From Tolypeutes matacus (lineage: Eukaryota; Chordata; Mammalia; Cingulata; Chlamyphoridae), in NCBI GenBank assembly GCA_026826555.1, contig JAKSZT010053881.1:5135562-5199561 (forward strand): DNA of 64,000 nucleotides, read 5' to 3'. Below are positions 46,990 through 59,557 of this stretch, piece after piece. The position numbers were made by a program, and so were the translations under genes. Within the stretch, counting starts at the first letter, position 1. Every line of letters begins with the position of its first letter. Below the pieces are notes generated by a model. It was not told where the DNA came from and searched no databases. It was given only the letters and a program-made list of their open reading frames with translations.

Positions 46990-48920
46990 TAAGGGAAATA
47001 TCACCATTTTCTTCAAAATTTTCCTATTGTATGTTGGTTCCACATCATTCCACATGACTGATCTTCCAAAAAATCAACCACATCAGGAATAGTGGAGAGA
47101 AAGGCCTGGGGAAGGTGTGTTTTCAAAATCAAAACAGAAGATGATAGTGAAGTAACAAAGAAGAATATACAGATACAAAAGGAGAAAGTGGCACACTTGG
47201 GGACCAAATAGCAGCCAGTCCTTCACAGCTCTAAAGTGCCAAATGAATAGAAGGGATTTGAAGTAGCATATTTAAGAGCACCTACCACCTTAAAAAATAA
47301 CTTCCCATCATTGTTCTACTGTTTTATAGACCCTACAGCATTAATGTCCCTATTTCTACCAGAATCATAAAGCAGGTCACAAGCCCTAATGGAGTCTCTA
47401 ACCTGAGCTAGAGAACAAAGAAGATTTTTTAAGACAAAAAGAATAGATTGCAGAGGGGGGAAAGCAGCACACACAGTCCCCACTTGTCCAGATAATATAA
47501 TATAGTCTTTCTCTTATTTGCCAATATCTACAAATCTGGAAGACTAAATATCTACAGTGATTATGTGTCTAGACAGACAGACAGTTCTGGACAATTCACA
47601 GGGCTGAATTTCTATGCTTTGGAAATATTTTAAACAAAGGTAATGCTGTGACTGTTTTACATTGCATATGCCCACAGCTCTAAGGCGGCAGGAATTCAAG
47701 CACACATTTTCAGGGTCTGATGGAAGAGGTAAGATCTGACTTTACAAAAAGTTTCTTTCCTGTTTCCCCCTCCTCTCCCTCCAGCCCAGTACACCACCTG
47801 TCTCATCAGCAGGGGCACTCTGAAGGGATGGGCCTCAAGGCACCTCAGTCCCAAGATTCTCCATGCCTCATTCTTCATCCACGCTGCTAGTAATGTGCCA
47901 TCGCTGGCACAGTTACACCTGAACACTCTGGTGCTGCCAAACACCTGGCTTGATTTTCCACTGTCCAAATGAAAAATAAGCATAATCTGCTTTTTGAGGA
48001 TACAGCAAATGAGGGAGTTCATGACAAATTGTGTTGGTTTATGCAGAATAGTGATAATAAGATACAAATGAGAATTTTTTGCTTAATGAATAATACTAAT
48101 CACGTTTCAACAAATGCTATGCCCTTCTAATTAGAGAGACTGCATAAAATCAGCTTAATTTATTTGTGACTAGTTATACAGAGTTTAAATATTTACTAGA
48201 GATTTACTCAAATGTTTGAGAGGATTTTAAACATTTCCTATGGTAGAAGTGACCTGCCTAGTTCTGTGAAGTGTGGTGACAGCTTTCACTCATGGGAGCT
48301 CTGTGGCTTTGCAGTAGTGATGGAAATCCTGGTTTCAAAGAGAAGAAGAGAGGGTATTATTGATTTACATACTAATTCTCCAACTGTTACTCATTTTCTT
48401 GATTCCAGCTTCCAAAGTTGCACTCCCAACATTCATCACTGTAGTACACTAGAGGGGATGAGCATCTTTTTCAATAAATTATAGGAACTATGACTAATTA
48501 CAGTGATATTAACTATGCAAAGTAAAGTGTAACTTAAAATGGATACGTTCATCATTTCAAATTGTGCCTTTGACTTTTGGTGGTCTAACACAGGCATGCT
48601 CTTTTGGTACTGAATGCATGCTATATTTTCTAAGATTCTCTTTACAATTCCAGGTTCTTCTCATGAACATATGACCTACTAAAAATAACCCTCCTGAGTC
48701 TCTTGAATGGTCAGTAGCAATTAAAGGGAGGACAGGCTGAGGACCATGAGATGATAAGAAGCAGGGAGACACATAAATGGTATGCCTCTCCAACATGGTA
48801 TTAGATATAAGAGGGCTGGTTATGAGAAGCTTTGCTGAAATGTTTCAAATTTGTGTTTTTCAAAAGCATTTCACCATGAATTATTTTCATTCAATCTTAA
48901 CTGCAAAATTTACCTTGGGT
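46990..48920. other. Anonymous sequence
   Basis: A 123-codon open frame on the minus strand (47696-48067) has no recognisable motif. I see no other feature. Confidence 0.35.
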
Positions 48921-48929
48921 AAATATCTG

Positions 48930-49065
48930 TGTCCACATCTTCCAAAAGCCCTGAGGCACAGAGAGGTTAAGTGATTTGTCCATGGCCACAGGGCAAATTA
49001 GTGACAGGCTGGGACTAGACCTTATATTGCCTTCTATTAATCCCATGTTACTTTCACTACGTCAA
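48930..49065 (-). mobile_element. MIR SINE relic, antisense
   Basis: 'ccctgaggcacagagaggttaagtgatttgtccatggccacagggcaaattagtgacaggctgggactaga' is the antisense MIR core and is well preserved. Confidence 0.75.
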
Positions 49066-49139
49066 TTAAACTGATATTTAAGTAAGCTCATTAAAGAAAC
49101 TGAGACAACTTGTAAAAATTACCCTTTGCTTGATGTGGT

Positions 49140-49830
49140 TTGTTCCATCATTTACTCATCCATTTGTTCATCCCATCTACAACCAATTATTGAACATCTA
49201 CTCTGTGCCAGTCACTGTGTTAGAGTCTGCAGATACAGGGATGAAGGTACAACACTTGCCTCACAGAGCTCTCCCTCTAGTGAGGAAGATTCACCTGTAG
49301 GCAACAAATTATAAAGCACCATGAGGAGGGCTTTAATAAAGGCCCATGTAGAGTGCTATGAAAGCACAGAGGTGAGAGGACTTACTTCTGATTAAGGGAT
49401 GAAGAAGGAGGTGATCACAGAAGTCTTCTCCAATGAGGTGATGGTTAAATTCAATCTGAAAGAACTCATTGGATTTTTCCAGGCAGACAAAGACAAAAGA
49501 GGCATTCTACATGCTTGAAAGAACAAAGCACGCAGGGCATACCACATCAGGGAAGCAGAGGCTGAAAAACAAGGCAGGGCATTTTGTGGAGGGCATTATG
49601 TGTCATCCTAAAGAGTGCAAACTTTATTACGTGGTGATGGAGAGTCAGGAGAGGGTTCTCTACAGAACAGCACTGGGAGCAGCTTTCTGTTTCAGCAAGA
49701 TCACCCTGGAGAGGGCATGTAAAATGGAATGGAAGGGAAGAGACGGGAAGAAGCGAGACCAAGTAGGAGGCCATTGCAGTGCTGCTGGAAAGATGACAAG
49801 GATCTGAATCAGGGCTGGAGAAGAAAAGTG
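49140..49830 (-). mobile_element. Ancient L2-like repeat, copy 2
   Basis: It starts 'ttattgaacatctactctgtgccagtcactgtgttag', as in the antisense L2 end. It continues with 'ttggatttttccaggcagacaaagac', 'aagagtgcaaactttatta', 'caagatcaccctggagag' and 'accaagtaggaggccattgcagtgctgctgg'. This is the same family as copies 1 and 3. Confidence 0.5.
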
Positions 49831-50375
49831 TAGGGGAAGTGGGCTTAAACAGTATTTAGTGACAGAATGGTATAATTGATTGTAGTATAGTAGCATAGGC
49901 ATATTTCTAGTCTTTTCTGTTTCTCTTTGTTCCTTTGGTTTTATGTGGCCTGACTCATTAGCCTATAAACTTCTGGAAGGCAGGAATGAATGCTTGTCAA
50001 AGGGAAATTCTTGTCTTCTCTTGAAATTACACCTTCTACAGTGCTCAAAATGTAATGCACATATTTCCATATAAAGATTTTTGACTTATGACACGCGATA
50101 TGATAGACTTTTCTCCAACTTACAAAGAAACCAACAGATACTTCAGATTTAAAAAATATTGTTCCTGAAAGCCTATAGGCTAAATGAAAGAATAAATTAT
50201 ATTCCTAAATATATCTTACTCTGGATACCAATTGCAAAGAACACAGCAAATATTTGATCCAAACAGTAACAATGTATAACCCATATTTTCCATATTTAAG
50301 AAGGCATATTGTGTTTTAAGATAGACTGTGGCAACACTTAACTCAGAGTTAAGAAAATGATTGCATAATATAGGC

Positions 50376-50605
50376 AGTAGAGATACCTGGGTTAGGAGAA
50401 CAAACTCTGGAGCCAACTATCTGGCTTCACATTCTGTCTACCATGAACTAGCTGTGTAGCCTTGGGCAAGTCATTTAACCTCTCTGTGTCTCAGTTTCCT
50501 CATTTGTAAAAGAGGACTAGAAACAGTACCTACCACTAATGTTACTGTGAGTAGTAATGAGTTATTATATGTACAGAACTTAGAATCGTTTTTTATATTA
50601 TTATC
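50376..50605 (+). mobile_element. MIR SINE relic, sense
   Basis: The best MIR in the window: 'ctctggagccaactatctggcttcacattctg', 'gaactagctgtgtagccttgggcaagtcatttaacctctctgtgtctcagtttcctcatttgtaaaag' and 'agtacctaccac'. Confidence 0.85.
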
Positions 50606-51164
50606 ATTACTATTGTAATTGCCAGATTAGGAAAAAGGTTCTATCAAAAGCAAATAGGCATAGGACTTAGCAACATGATGTGGATCTACCCAAATACTCA
50701 TAATTATGACAATAAAACTTGGGTATCTTCAAAAACCCGATATAAGATAGCATCATTATTAATTACAGCTAGGCTATGCCTTTCAATATAGCCAGATTTC
50801 TTACTCTGATGGGAAGAAGTGACTGACTTTGAGAACATCAATCTCAAGAGGTTAGACCTATTTCAATTTTTTTTTTTTCAGTTTTACTTTAAGCCTGCTA
50901 AGTATAGAGCATCCCTTAACTTATATCAAAACTTTTTTGAACTTAGTAACATTTTCAATCTTGGGATGATAAGGCCCATTATACTCAGACTGCTTTGCAT
51001 TTGGTCTAGATTATTTTTTCAATCTTCAGAAGATGTCAAACCCATTGAGCCTCCTGTGAATTGATGGCTGAAGCTGTGCTTTAAAAATAAAGGAAAACAT
51101 GTATTCATAAAACACATAGTAGCTGCTCAATAAATATCTGTTGGGCTAAACTTTTCCTATGAGC

Positions 51165-52230
51165 AGACACTGCAGGGCCTGGCTCAGGGACACACTGTTA
51201 ACAGGTAGTCCTAAAGGGCTTTGCACTGAGGTGACCTAACTGTAAGTCCCCATGCTCAAGGTCATTCTCAGCCTTTAGCTCCTCCTGGTGAAGACTCTTA
51301 ATTCTGTTAGACTAAGTTTCCCCCTCCAATGTGCTTATTATTGTAGTTAGGCTTTTCTCAAAATATTCAATTCCATTATATCGTTTTCTTTTAAGGCTCT
51401 GCTTAGCAACCTGAACAACATGCAGATACATCAAGATGGAGTAGAGGATTTTAAACAAACCTCTAAATTATATAGTGTCCTCATGTAAAAATCAATGTAC
51501 TGAGTATAGGCAGAGATTCAGAAACTAGCATGATTTTAGGCCATGGTCATCTCAAGCACCTTTCAGTGACTACATGGTCTTACATTCTATTATTGTTATA
51601 AAATAAAAATTAGTTGAGTAAATAGAATTTAAAAGATCACTGAACATTAAAACAAAATTGCTAACGAAATGAACCTATTAGCTGTCAAATGCCTTTCAAA
51701 AACATATAATCCATCCTAATTATAACAGAACAAACAAACCAACAGCCAAGGCCCTTAGGGTCCCCGAGATCATAAAACTTCCGGCCTCTTTACTGAAACC
51801 AACAGCTGTAGGCTCCGCTTCACCCCTGGACAGTTGGTACCTGAGGCTGCACAGCAGCTCGGACTGAAGTTATTCTGGCAGCAGCAGGAGGCCCCAAAAG
51901 CAGGTGATTATTTTTAAATGTACTTTCATTCTGTTGCTTGCAGCTGTGAGTTAATTTTGTTTTTAAAAAAAACAAGCATTTGCTTCGTTAAAACCCAGGT
52001 TTTTGCCCCCATCTCTGTGGAGCAGCTGCCAGCAGAGCGGTGTTGACATCAAAAGCCCCCTGCCTCCCTGAGAGCCCCACACTGGGAGGATGCGTTCCTC
52101 ACCAGTAGGGAATCAGCACTGTGCTCCAGGAAGCAGAAATGTCCAAGGCTCTTCTCATTGGCTGGCTTGTGCAGACAGATAGCTGGATGGATCAACCGCA
52201 GAACTGTAGAATTTTAAAGCTGGTAGGGAA
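51165..52230. other. Repeat-poor block with a GC-richer centre
   Basis: The part 51740-52150 is GC-richer than its surroundings and free of repeats I know. It includes a purine stretch 'cagcagcaggaggccccaaaagcag' followed by GTGATT at 51903, a possible splice donor. No open frame or start codon supports a coding exon. It could be a conserved regulatory element or a non-coding exon. Confidence 0.35.
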
Positions 52231-52234
52231 TTAG

Positions 52235-52370
52235 AAGTTCTCTCTTCTCACCCTTAGCACTTTTATAGATTAGAAAACTCAAGGACAGAGATGTGAGGTG
52301 GCTGTCTAAGATTTCACATCTAGTTAGTGGCAACTCATAGTGCATATAATCTGGAACCAGGGAGCTACGG
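52235..52370 (-). mobile_element. MIR-like relic, antisense
   Basis: 'ttttatagattagaaaactcaaggacagagatgtgaggtggctgtctaagatttcacatctagttagtggc' follows the antisense MIR core. Confidence 0.6.
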
Positions 52371-52379
52371 GGCACTGAA

Positions 52380-53155
52380 AAATAGAGATTGAGATACTAT
52401 CCTTAGATTCTGCCAGCGAGCATTCTTCTTCCCCAAGGCAGTATTTATTATAATGGTCTACATGGCATCCTAAAGGTGCTGCCGCTTGGCTCCTTTGTTC
52501 CCCTCCAGTTCCGTTAGAGTCACCTTCTCTCTAGAATTCTGGATTATTTCTCTTTCCATTCATTATTTGCTTCAGACTTACCTCCCTCAGAAAGCACCCC
52601 TGATTAAACAGACTCACCCATGCCTCTTTTTGCTGCATTATGCCATATGTCCTAATCAGTTTGGTATAACTCTAACTCATTAGATAGGAGTATATTCTCA
52701 GTTTAAATTTACCTTTAGCTTTCGAGATCCACATTGCTCATCCTGGTTCTTCCTTTACCTACGCTGCCAGATTAGGCAAGAGAGTTCCAGAGGCTGGCTT
52801 TGGCGCTGGTTTTGGTTATCAGCATATGATAACCATTGTCTCTGTGAATCCCCCAAGGTTTCTATTCATTTAGAACGAGCCACATAGTGATAAACAGTGT
52901 TAATCAATCCCATCTCTGTCACTGCCCTGCTAACTACAGGGTTACTCTGCCAGTCACTTGCCAATCAATTTCAGAGAATGTAGGTTGCTCCTCACCCATT
53001 TCAGGTCTCCTAATTAATGGAATGACACAATTTTGACATTTTGTTGGCTTACTTGGTTCTTATGGGAATTTGTGGGAGAGGATTGAAGGGGTTGAAAAGA
53101 AGGGGAGAGTAAGGCGAGAGGACAATAATGGATCTTTGTCAGTTTTTAGCTAATA
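52380..53155. other. Anonymous sequence
   Basis: No gene or repeat recognised. Confidence 0.35.
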
Positions 53156-53159
53156 GCAA

Positions 53160-54215
53160 TTTTTAAAATGAATAATCTTTTCTAATTATACAAGCAATAT
53201 GTGCTCAAGGCAAAAGAATTAAAAAAATACCGGAAAACATAAAGAATTCAATGAAAACGACTTTAAGTTTGATCTGGTTTATATTTAGGTAATGAATACC
53301 TCAATACCAAGTAGCTTAAGTGCTAATATCTTAACTCATCCCCAAATTAGGACCAACTTTAGCATTGTTTGATTCAGAGACTTGACAATGCTACATATAC
53401 AAGGTACATGGTACCTCTTTAATCTGCCCTTTCTTACATCAATTCATCCTATGGCTGGTTTCCCCCTATGGTCACAAAATGTCTTCCAGTATCACCTAGG
53501 ACTACATGCTTCCTTGTCCATGACCAGGAAGACAGAATGGCTGTCTCCCACCCAACCATGTAACAAAGTCTTTCACTTTTTGTCAATTGGACCAAACAAA
53601 ATTATATGCCTGTTTCTGAACCAGACATTAAGGCCAGGAGAATGGCTTGGGCCAGGCTTATATGTCTACCTTGGAGCTAATAACCATAATTATAAGAACA
53701 GGATCATGCTGAGGTGGAGGTCAATCTCACCAAATTGCATGGCTGTGGCACATGGTACAGGGGGAAGAGAAGCACTGGGATGGATACTGGGGAGTCAATC
53801 ACAATGTCTTCTTATACACCAGTAACCCCACTGCCCAGAGAAGAACCACTGTTGGTATTTTTGCTATATCGCTCTGAACATGCACATATACTGTGTATGT
53901 GTTTATTACAAATCAGGATATTGTATATACTTTTTAAAATCCTCTTTACTTTTCACTGTAAAAATATATCATTAGAGTTAAATAACCCCTAAGATCTATA
54001 GATTAGTTTTCCATTTTTCAACCCTTTAAAAAACAAGCTAAAATAAATAAATTTGAACATATATCATAGTTCACATCCAGGCTTATTTCCTGAGGATAGA
54101 GTACAAGAAGTATAAATGAGGTGAAAGAGTGTAAACAAAAGTTACCTAGAAATATTGGGCCAGTTTTGCACTCTGACAATAGTATACATTAGCATATTTA
54201 AGTATCCACACCTGT
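53160..54215 (-). mobile_element. L1ME-type 3' end, antisense, interrupted
   Basis: The left part 'attatacaagcaatatgtgctcaagg' (53160-53300) and the right part 'gcccagagaagaaccactgttggtatttttgct', 'atatactttttaaaatcctctttacttttcactg' and 'ttttgcactctgacaatag' (53830-54215) read as one antisense L1ME 3' end. Between them, about 53300-53830 is another sequence containing the 147-codon frame 53382-53825. I take that block to be an inserted repeat that I cannot name. Confidence 0.5.
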
Positions 54216-54219
54216 TATA

Positions 54220-54975
54220 TTTTTAAAGCCCCAAAGTAAAAAAAAAAAAAAAATTGTTAGGAATAGTAGTTAAATCCATGGGGGTAAGTAAAAGAAGAGC
54301 TCACTGATTGATTAAAAACTTAGAATTATATAGTAACTCTTGATTTTTCCAACCCATGATCTCTGAGCATGTCCTAAGAAGAAACTCAAAGTAAGGCCAT
54401 ATTTGTGCATGACAGAGAATTATTTCATGAATATGGATCGTATGCCATTTATTAGCCCTGATTCTTTGATATTCAAATGATTGGCATGCAATTTGAACTA
54501 GCTTAGACAAAAAGGGAAATGTATTGGTTCACATAACAAAGAAGGGTAAGGGCATAATTGGGAATGACTGGAATCAAAATTTGATGCTAGCAGGATCCTT
54601 CCTCTCCCCTCCTTACATCTGCTTCTGTCCATGTCTTCTACTGCAAATAGGCATTCTCTGAGAAACCAGAACCCCAGCTGAAAGAAGCTCCTGAATGTGC
54701 ATTTTCCCTCACCACCAAAAAGCCTCACTCTAGCCTCAATTTCAAAACCCCAGAGATGTAACCTGTTTGGTCTGGCTTGGTTCTTCTGTAGATCCCTTGC
54801 TTTGAGGAGAATGTGGGTGGACTGCTGTAGAGCCATAAGTTACTACAAGATTGGCCATACCTACTAGATTATAGACATGACCTAGGTAGGGAGGAGTATT
54901 TCCTCTGCAGAATGAGAATGATGTTATCAGAGGAAGAGGGAAGGTGCACTAAATAGACACAAATAATTCATCTTA
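54220..54975. other. Anonymous sequence, possibly an old repeat at 54490-54800
   Basis: The stretch 'gggaaatgtattggttcacataacaaagaa' recalls the start of an old mammalian repeat. The rest is undiagnostic. A 16-base A run is at 54238-54253. Confidence 0.3.
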
Positions 54976-54984
54976 TAAATATTA

Positions 54985-55225
54985 TCTTTTAAAACCCTTA
55001 AACAACTACACAAAGTAGTATTGTTATAAATGTGTCAAGGAGTAAACCAAGACTCATAGAAATCAAGAATTTGTCCCAGAGCTCTCTCTCTCTCTCATAC
55101 ACACACACACCCCACAAACATGTGAACACACATCACAGAGGCACACAATTAAGTGACAGAGCTGGAATTTGATCTCAGGCCAGTCTAATTCCAAGTACTC
55201 CTCTTTCACTTACTAGGCCTTCGAC
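54985..55225 (-). mobile_element. MIR SINE relic, antisense, split by a microsatellite
   Basis: 'aagtagtattgttataaatgtgtcaaggagtaaaccaagactcatag' before, and 'cacaattaagtgacagagctggaatttgatctcaggccagtctaattcc' after, form one antisense MIR. A CT then AC repeat (55081-55111) has grown between them. Confidence 0.6.
55081..55111. repeat. (CT)n(AC)n microsatellite
   Basis: A CT run of about 17 bases is followed by an ACAC run of about 14 bases. Confidence 0.85.
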
Positions 55226-55629
55226 ACTCTTCGGAAATATGGCTATTATGTAAATAAAGACACTATGATCAGGCTAATAACCATCATCCTCCCTCACACA
55301 CACATCCAAAAACACAATCTCGACCATGTGGCCACACACTTTTCTGGCCTGCCACTAACTCACATCAGGAACAATGCTTCATGTTTGTGCACTGTGAGCT
55401 TTCTCTGAGCTACCACTGCCCAAAGCACGCTGTAAATCACTGAGGAGTGGGGAGAAGGTAGTAGACAGCTTGTCCTTAGTCCTTTTCCAGTCAAAGTCCA
55501 ATAGTCACTGGAGGTAGAGAGCAGAGTTTCCATTTCTTCACCTTTCATCCTTTCCTCTTCTGTTCCTGTCCCTGAATTGCACAAAAAATGCTTCTCAGCA
55601 TCAGAGAGGGTCCTGACATATCATTTTGT

Positions 55630-55755
55630 AGCCTAAAGGAATAACAACTAGAGAGATTAAGTGTCCTGCCCAGGCTTAAAAGCCCAGTTAATGTCATGAG
55701 AGAATGCAACTTCAAATCTCCCACCTCCCAGACTAATTACCACCCCATTCACATA
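55630..55755 (-). mobile_element. MIR-like relic, antisense
   Basis: 'agagagattaagtgtcctgcccaggcttaaaagcccagttaatgtc' follows the antisense MIR core. It is diverged. Confidence 0.45.
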
Positions 55756-55969
55756 TGGATTTTTCAGTCACAGTCCAGTGTGTACTTAAGGTGAAGATTA
55801 GCATCAGAAAGCAGTTCCCAAGAGGAAGGATGAAGGAAGTTAGGAAGTTACGCAATTGTGCTTTCTCAAGAGATGGGTCTCCTGCCATCACCTTGGAAAG
55901 AGATGAGCACATGTCCAGTGATATGAGTGGAAAAGTGTAACCCAGAGCAGCAGTGGAATTAGGGCGAAA

Positions 55970-56690
55970 TTGAGGTCAGTAAACATTTATTACATACCTA
56001 CTGTGTGCCCACATATCTATTTTGTGCAAGGTGCTGGGGATAGAACGATAAACACAGAATCACTGGGGCTCACAAAGAAAACAGTCTAGTGGGGAAGATA
56101 GACAATTAAACAAAAAGTTATGGGTGTGATGGATATTTTAAAAGGGCAAGTATAGTTTACTATTGGGCTGTAGAGTAAATCAAATTCAGTAGGAATGACG
56201 CTAGAAGAGGTGCATGAGTTCAAGCAGACTTGATGGATTAGTAGGATATATTCAGGAGCATACAGAGAGGAATGGTGGTCGAAGCACAGGGAAAAACATG
56301 TATTAAGGCCGGGAGGTGGGAAAAAATGATGATCTGGGGGGCTGAAAACAGGTTACTGTAGCTAGAGCATAGAGAGTGAGGGAGAGGATGGAACAATCTT
56401 CTGGAGAAGGAAGTAGAGACCAGTGTATGCAGAGATCTGTGAGTATGTTCAGAAATTTGATCTTTATCTTAAAGAGTTTTAAGCAGGAAGAGGCAGGATC
56501 AGATCCGCATTTTTCAAAGATCATTTTAACAGCAACAGCAGGAGATGACAAGGGACCAGCACTGAATGTAGGAAGAAGCCTCTTAGGAGGCTCTTGCACT
56601 AGTGTGAGCAAACCATGGTAGGGGCTTAGATGTGAATGGAAGCAGTGAGACACGGGAAGGGATACAAGATTTTCTTCCATTGTTCCCTGA
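55970..56690 (-). mobile_element. Ancient L2-like repeat, copy 3
   Basis: 'aacatttattacatacctactgtgtgcc' and 'caaggtgctggggatagaacgataaacac' open it. Then come 'gtctagtggggaagatagacaattaaac', 'tttgatctttatcttaaagagttttaagcaggaagaggcaggatcagatc' and 'aagatcattttaacag'. Same family as copies 1 and 2. Confidence 0.55.
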
Positions 56691-56699
56691 ACCATATGT

Positions 56700-59005
56700 A
56701 CCAAGAAAAGCAAAAATGAACCTCAAGTCTGTAAAGGAGAGGCATCTCTGAGAATTAGAACAGCAAGGAATCCAAATTGCCTCCTGTTTGCTAGGAAAAG
56801 ATTATTGAAGTGAGTATACAGAAGAAAAATGAAGTTAGGTGCTGTGATTCTGATTCACAGACAGTATTTCCTGACCAGATGCTGCTGTGGGAATTTCAGT
56901 TACACTGCAAAAAATCATAAATGAAAATCATATATTCATAACATTTAATGAGAACACAGGCTGAATTTACAGCCACTGAAAGTGCAATATGGATGAAGAC
57001 GTTGATTTACCCATGGAAGATGGAAATATATATGATAGAAAAAAGCAATACCCAGAAATGTGATAAACACTTGCATGAAAATGAATCACTGAAAAACTCA
57101 AAACTTCTTCAATACTTTATGCACCAAATTATCTTCAGAGCAGTCAAAAAGAAATAATAATAAATAATAATAGTGCATTTTCCTGCCATTAATTTTTTAA
57201 TAAAACTTTTGTTGACTTCAGTGGAAGTTCTGCATCTAGAATGTGGCCCAGGAAATTTATAGTCTGTGAGTCAGTGACCAAAGACCTTGAACATCAAGAA
57301 AATCTCTTACTCTTATTTATATACACTGTTTTTTATCACAAAGGAAGAGCTGGTACCCATTCCAAATAACCAATCATTATGCAAGGAATATTCTGACTCA
57401 CCCAGCATCCCTAATCAGTAAATGCCGTGCCAATGGAAAGAGAGTGGGAAGAAGTCACAGCATCCATTAATAAAAAATGACTGGGGCTTTCTATCAACAG
57501 AAGTATCATTAGGAAATGTATGGTAGGAAAATAGTAGGCTGTAGATTTGTGGTGGCAAGGATGGCAACAGAATACTAACATTTATACCCTCTTAACCATT
57601 TTGTTTTAAAATGATGCCGGATTTCAGGTAACTATACATGTGCTTAACAAAGCATTGTGCATTTTCAATTTCTTGCTAAATTCCCAACTGCAGTATCAAA
57701 AGATGGAATTCTTTTCTCCCTTTGGCTTTCCCTCCATTCCCCCAACCCAAATATTTCTAAAAAGCTATTGACTGTCATTTTCTGAACATATTCCCATGAA
57801 GGCATCGGTCAATTCTTGTCCAAAAGTAAATCAAATACGAAGGAGAAGAACCTCAAATTTATCAATATTTTCTTGAACAGTCTCCTCTCTTTTCTGCACT
57901 TCTACTACCAACCATCATATTAATAAACTCTTGAGCAAACAAATAAAATATGATTCACATTTCCAATAAACTGCACAATCTATATTTCAACTGAGGATAC
58001 TTCTTTCTTGGTCACACAGTAGACTTGTAATTCCAAAGTAACTGTATTGCATCTTGAAAGAAAACAAGGCAGTCATGTTCCATTAACTGAAAGCCTTCTC
58101 AAGCACGTCTCTCAGTAGGTTAAAGAGATCTGAGTCATTTGTTGAGGTTGAGTGGGAGAATCATAAGTTCATATAAAACGTATACATACAAATTATAATA
58201 GGGAGATGAACTAATACCACAAAATTCCCCCACTACTGTATAACTATCCAAGTATCACTAATGTGTGTCACCAGTGGACTAACTAATAACATTCTGCTTT
58301 AAAAGCATTTCTGCTTTATCATTAACCCAAGCATAGTCCATAAAGTTACTCGAATATCCATAAATGAGCTTAGTACAAGTTTATGTGATTTCGTGATCTA
58401 TCAGTCCAAGAAGAAAAACAGCATCAAATTCCTCATCCAGGCTCAGTCTGAGGGCTGAGGATTAAGAAATAATATCAATGATTAAAATAATTTCAATATA
58501 AATTTAAATACTTTGTGTCAGCTTTCTATGCCTTGCTTTCAAAAGATCATGGTTCTGATCCTAATGTCTACATGGAAGGATATGGCTTCTGATGATATTC
58601 TACTATTAATCTATATTCTACCTTCAGATGGAACCTGGATAAATGTTATTTTCAGATCACCTCACAACCTATACTAGAAATTATACTGATTTTGATCAGA
58701 AGTGATTGGAATACACTACCCATCAAAAAAGAAAAAAAAAGTCTGATTTAATCCAATCTTCTATTGAAATTCCAGAATTTATGTCACTATTATAGAAAAA
58801 CTCATTTTGGTTATAGCACCAACATGGTCAAATAAATGGCTTCAAGATGCTAGAAGAAGGTATTTGGTCAAGATAAATAGGTATTCGAACAAGTTTCTCC
58901 AGCTTACTCATTTTGCTATAGGGAGAATGAACTAACCACGTTTAATGTACACCAAATGAGATTTGGAAGCATGTTCTAATTCACTTCATTCTGTAACAGG
59001 AATGA
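56700..59005. other. Anonymous AT-rich sequence
   Basis: No gene or repeat recognised in 2.3 kb. Confidence 0.35.
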
Positions 59006-59329
59006 GCAGTTTTTGATCTCCCTGCTTCTATCCTTAACTCCCCGTCTATTCACAACAGAATGGCCAGAGCGATCCTTTCAAATCATACATCAGATCATGT
59101 CATGCCTTTGCTCAAAACCTTCCCGTGACTCCCATTTCACAAAGAATATGAGCCAGAATCCTTGCAATGGTCTACAGGCCCTACACAGCCTGCCTTCTCT
59201 AATCTATCTCTCACCCTCCCCTCATCACTCACAGCCCCACTGGAAACACTGTTTCTCAAACATGGGTGAAATATTCACACCTCAGGACCTTCACACTATC
59301 TGTCTCCCCTTGGCCAGAAAACTCCCCAA

Positions 59330-59342
59330 TATACACATGACT
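59330..59342 (+). repeat. Left target-site duplication of the SINE
   Basis: TATACACATGACT, repeated exactly at 59545-59557 after the A/AT-rich SINE tail. Confidence 0.85.
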
Positions 59343-59514
59343 CGGGAAGCGGCTGTGGCTCAATCAGTAGGGCTCCGGTTTACCATATGGGAGGCCCCGG
59401 GTTCGGTTCCTGGGGCCTCCTGGTGAAGGCAAGCCCGCCTGCACGGCGTGGTTAGCTGACCCAGCGAGCACGAGCAGCAAGGGGGGGATAAATGAATAAA
59501 TAAATAAAAATCTT

Positions 59515-59544
<30 letters not shown>
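59343..59544 (+). mobile_element. tRNA-derived SINE, xenarthran DAS-like
   Basis: The head 59344-59420 is tRNA-like, with an A box around 59356-59371 (TGGCTCAATCAGTAGG) and a B box at 59400-59410 (GGTTCGGTTCC), the internal promoter for RNA polymerase III. A short unrelated body follows, then a (TAAA)-rich and A-rich tail with an AT run. A perfect 13-bp duplication flanks it inside an L2. The head resembles DAS-type SINEs of armadillo and sloth. It is probably one of the younger insertions here. The SINE depends on L1 enzymes, consistent with the A-rich tail. Confidence 0.85.
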
Positions 59545-59546
<2 letters not shown>

Positions 59547-59557
59547 TACACATGACT
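59545..59557 (+). repeat. Right target-site duplication of the SINE
   Basis: TATACACATGACT, identical to 59330-59342. Confidence 0.85.

Noticed and set aside
53382..53825. 147-codon plus-strand frame
   Set aside because: It lies in an insertion inside an L1ME. The peptide has no motif and the region looks like a decayed repeat.
59343..59420. Possible tRNA gene
   Set aside because: The A and B boxes are present, but a SINE body, A-rich tail and target-site duplication show it is a SINE head.
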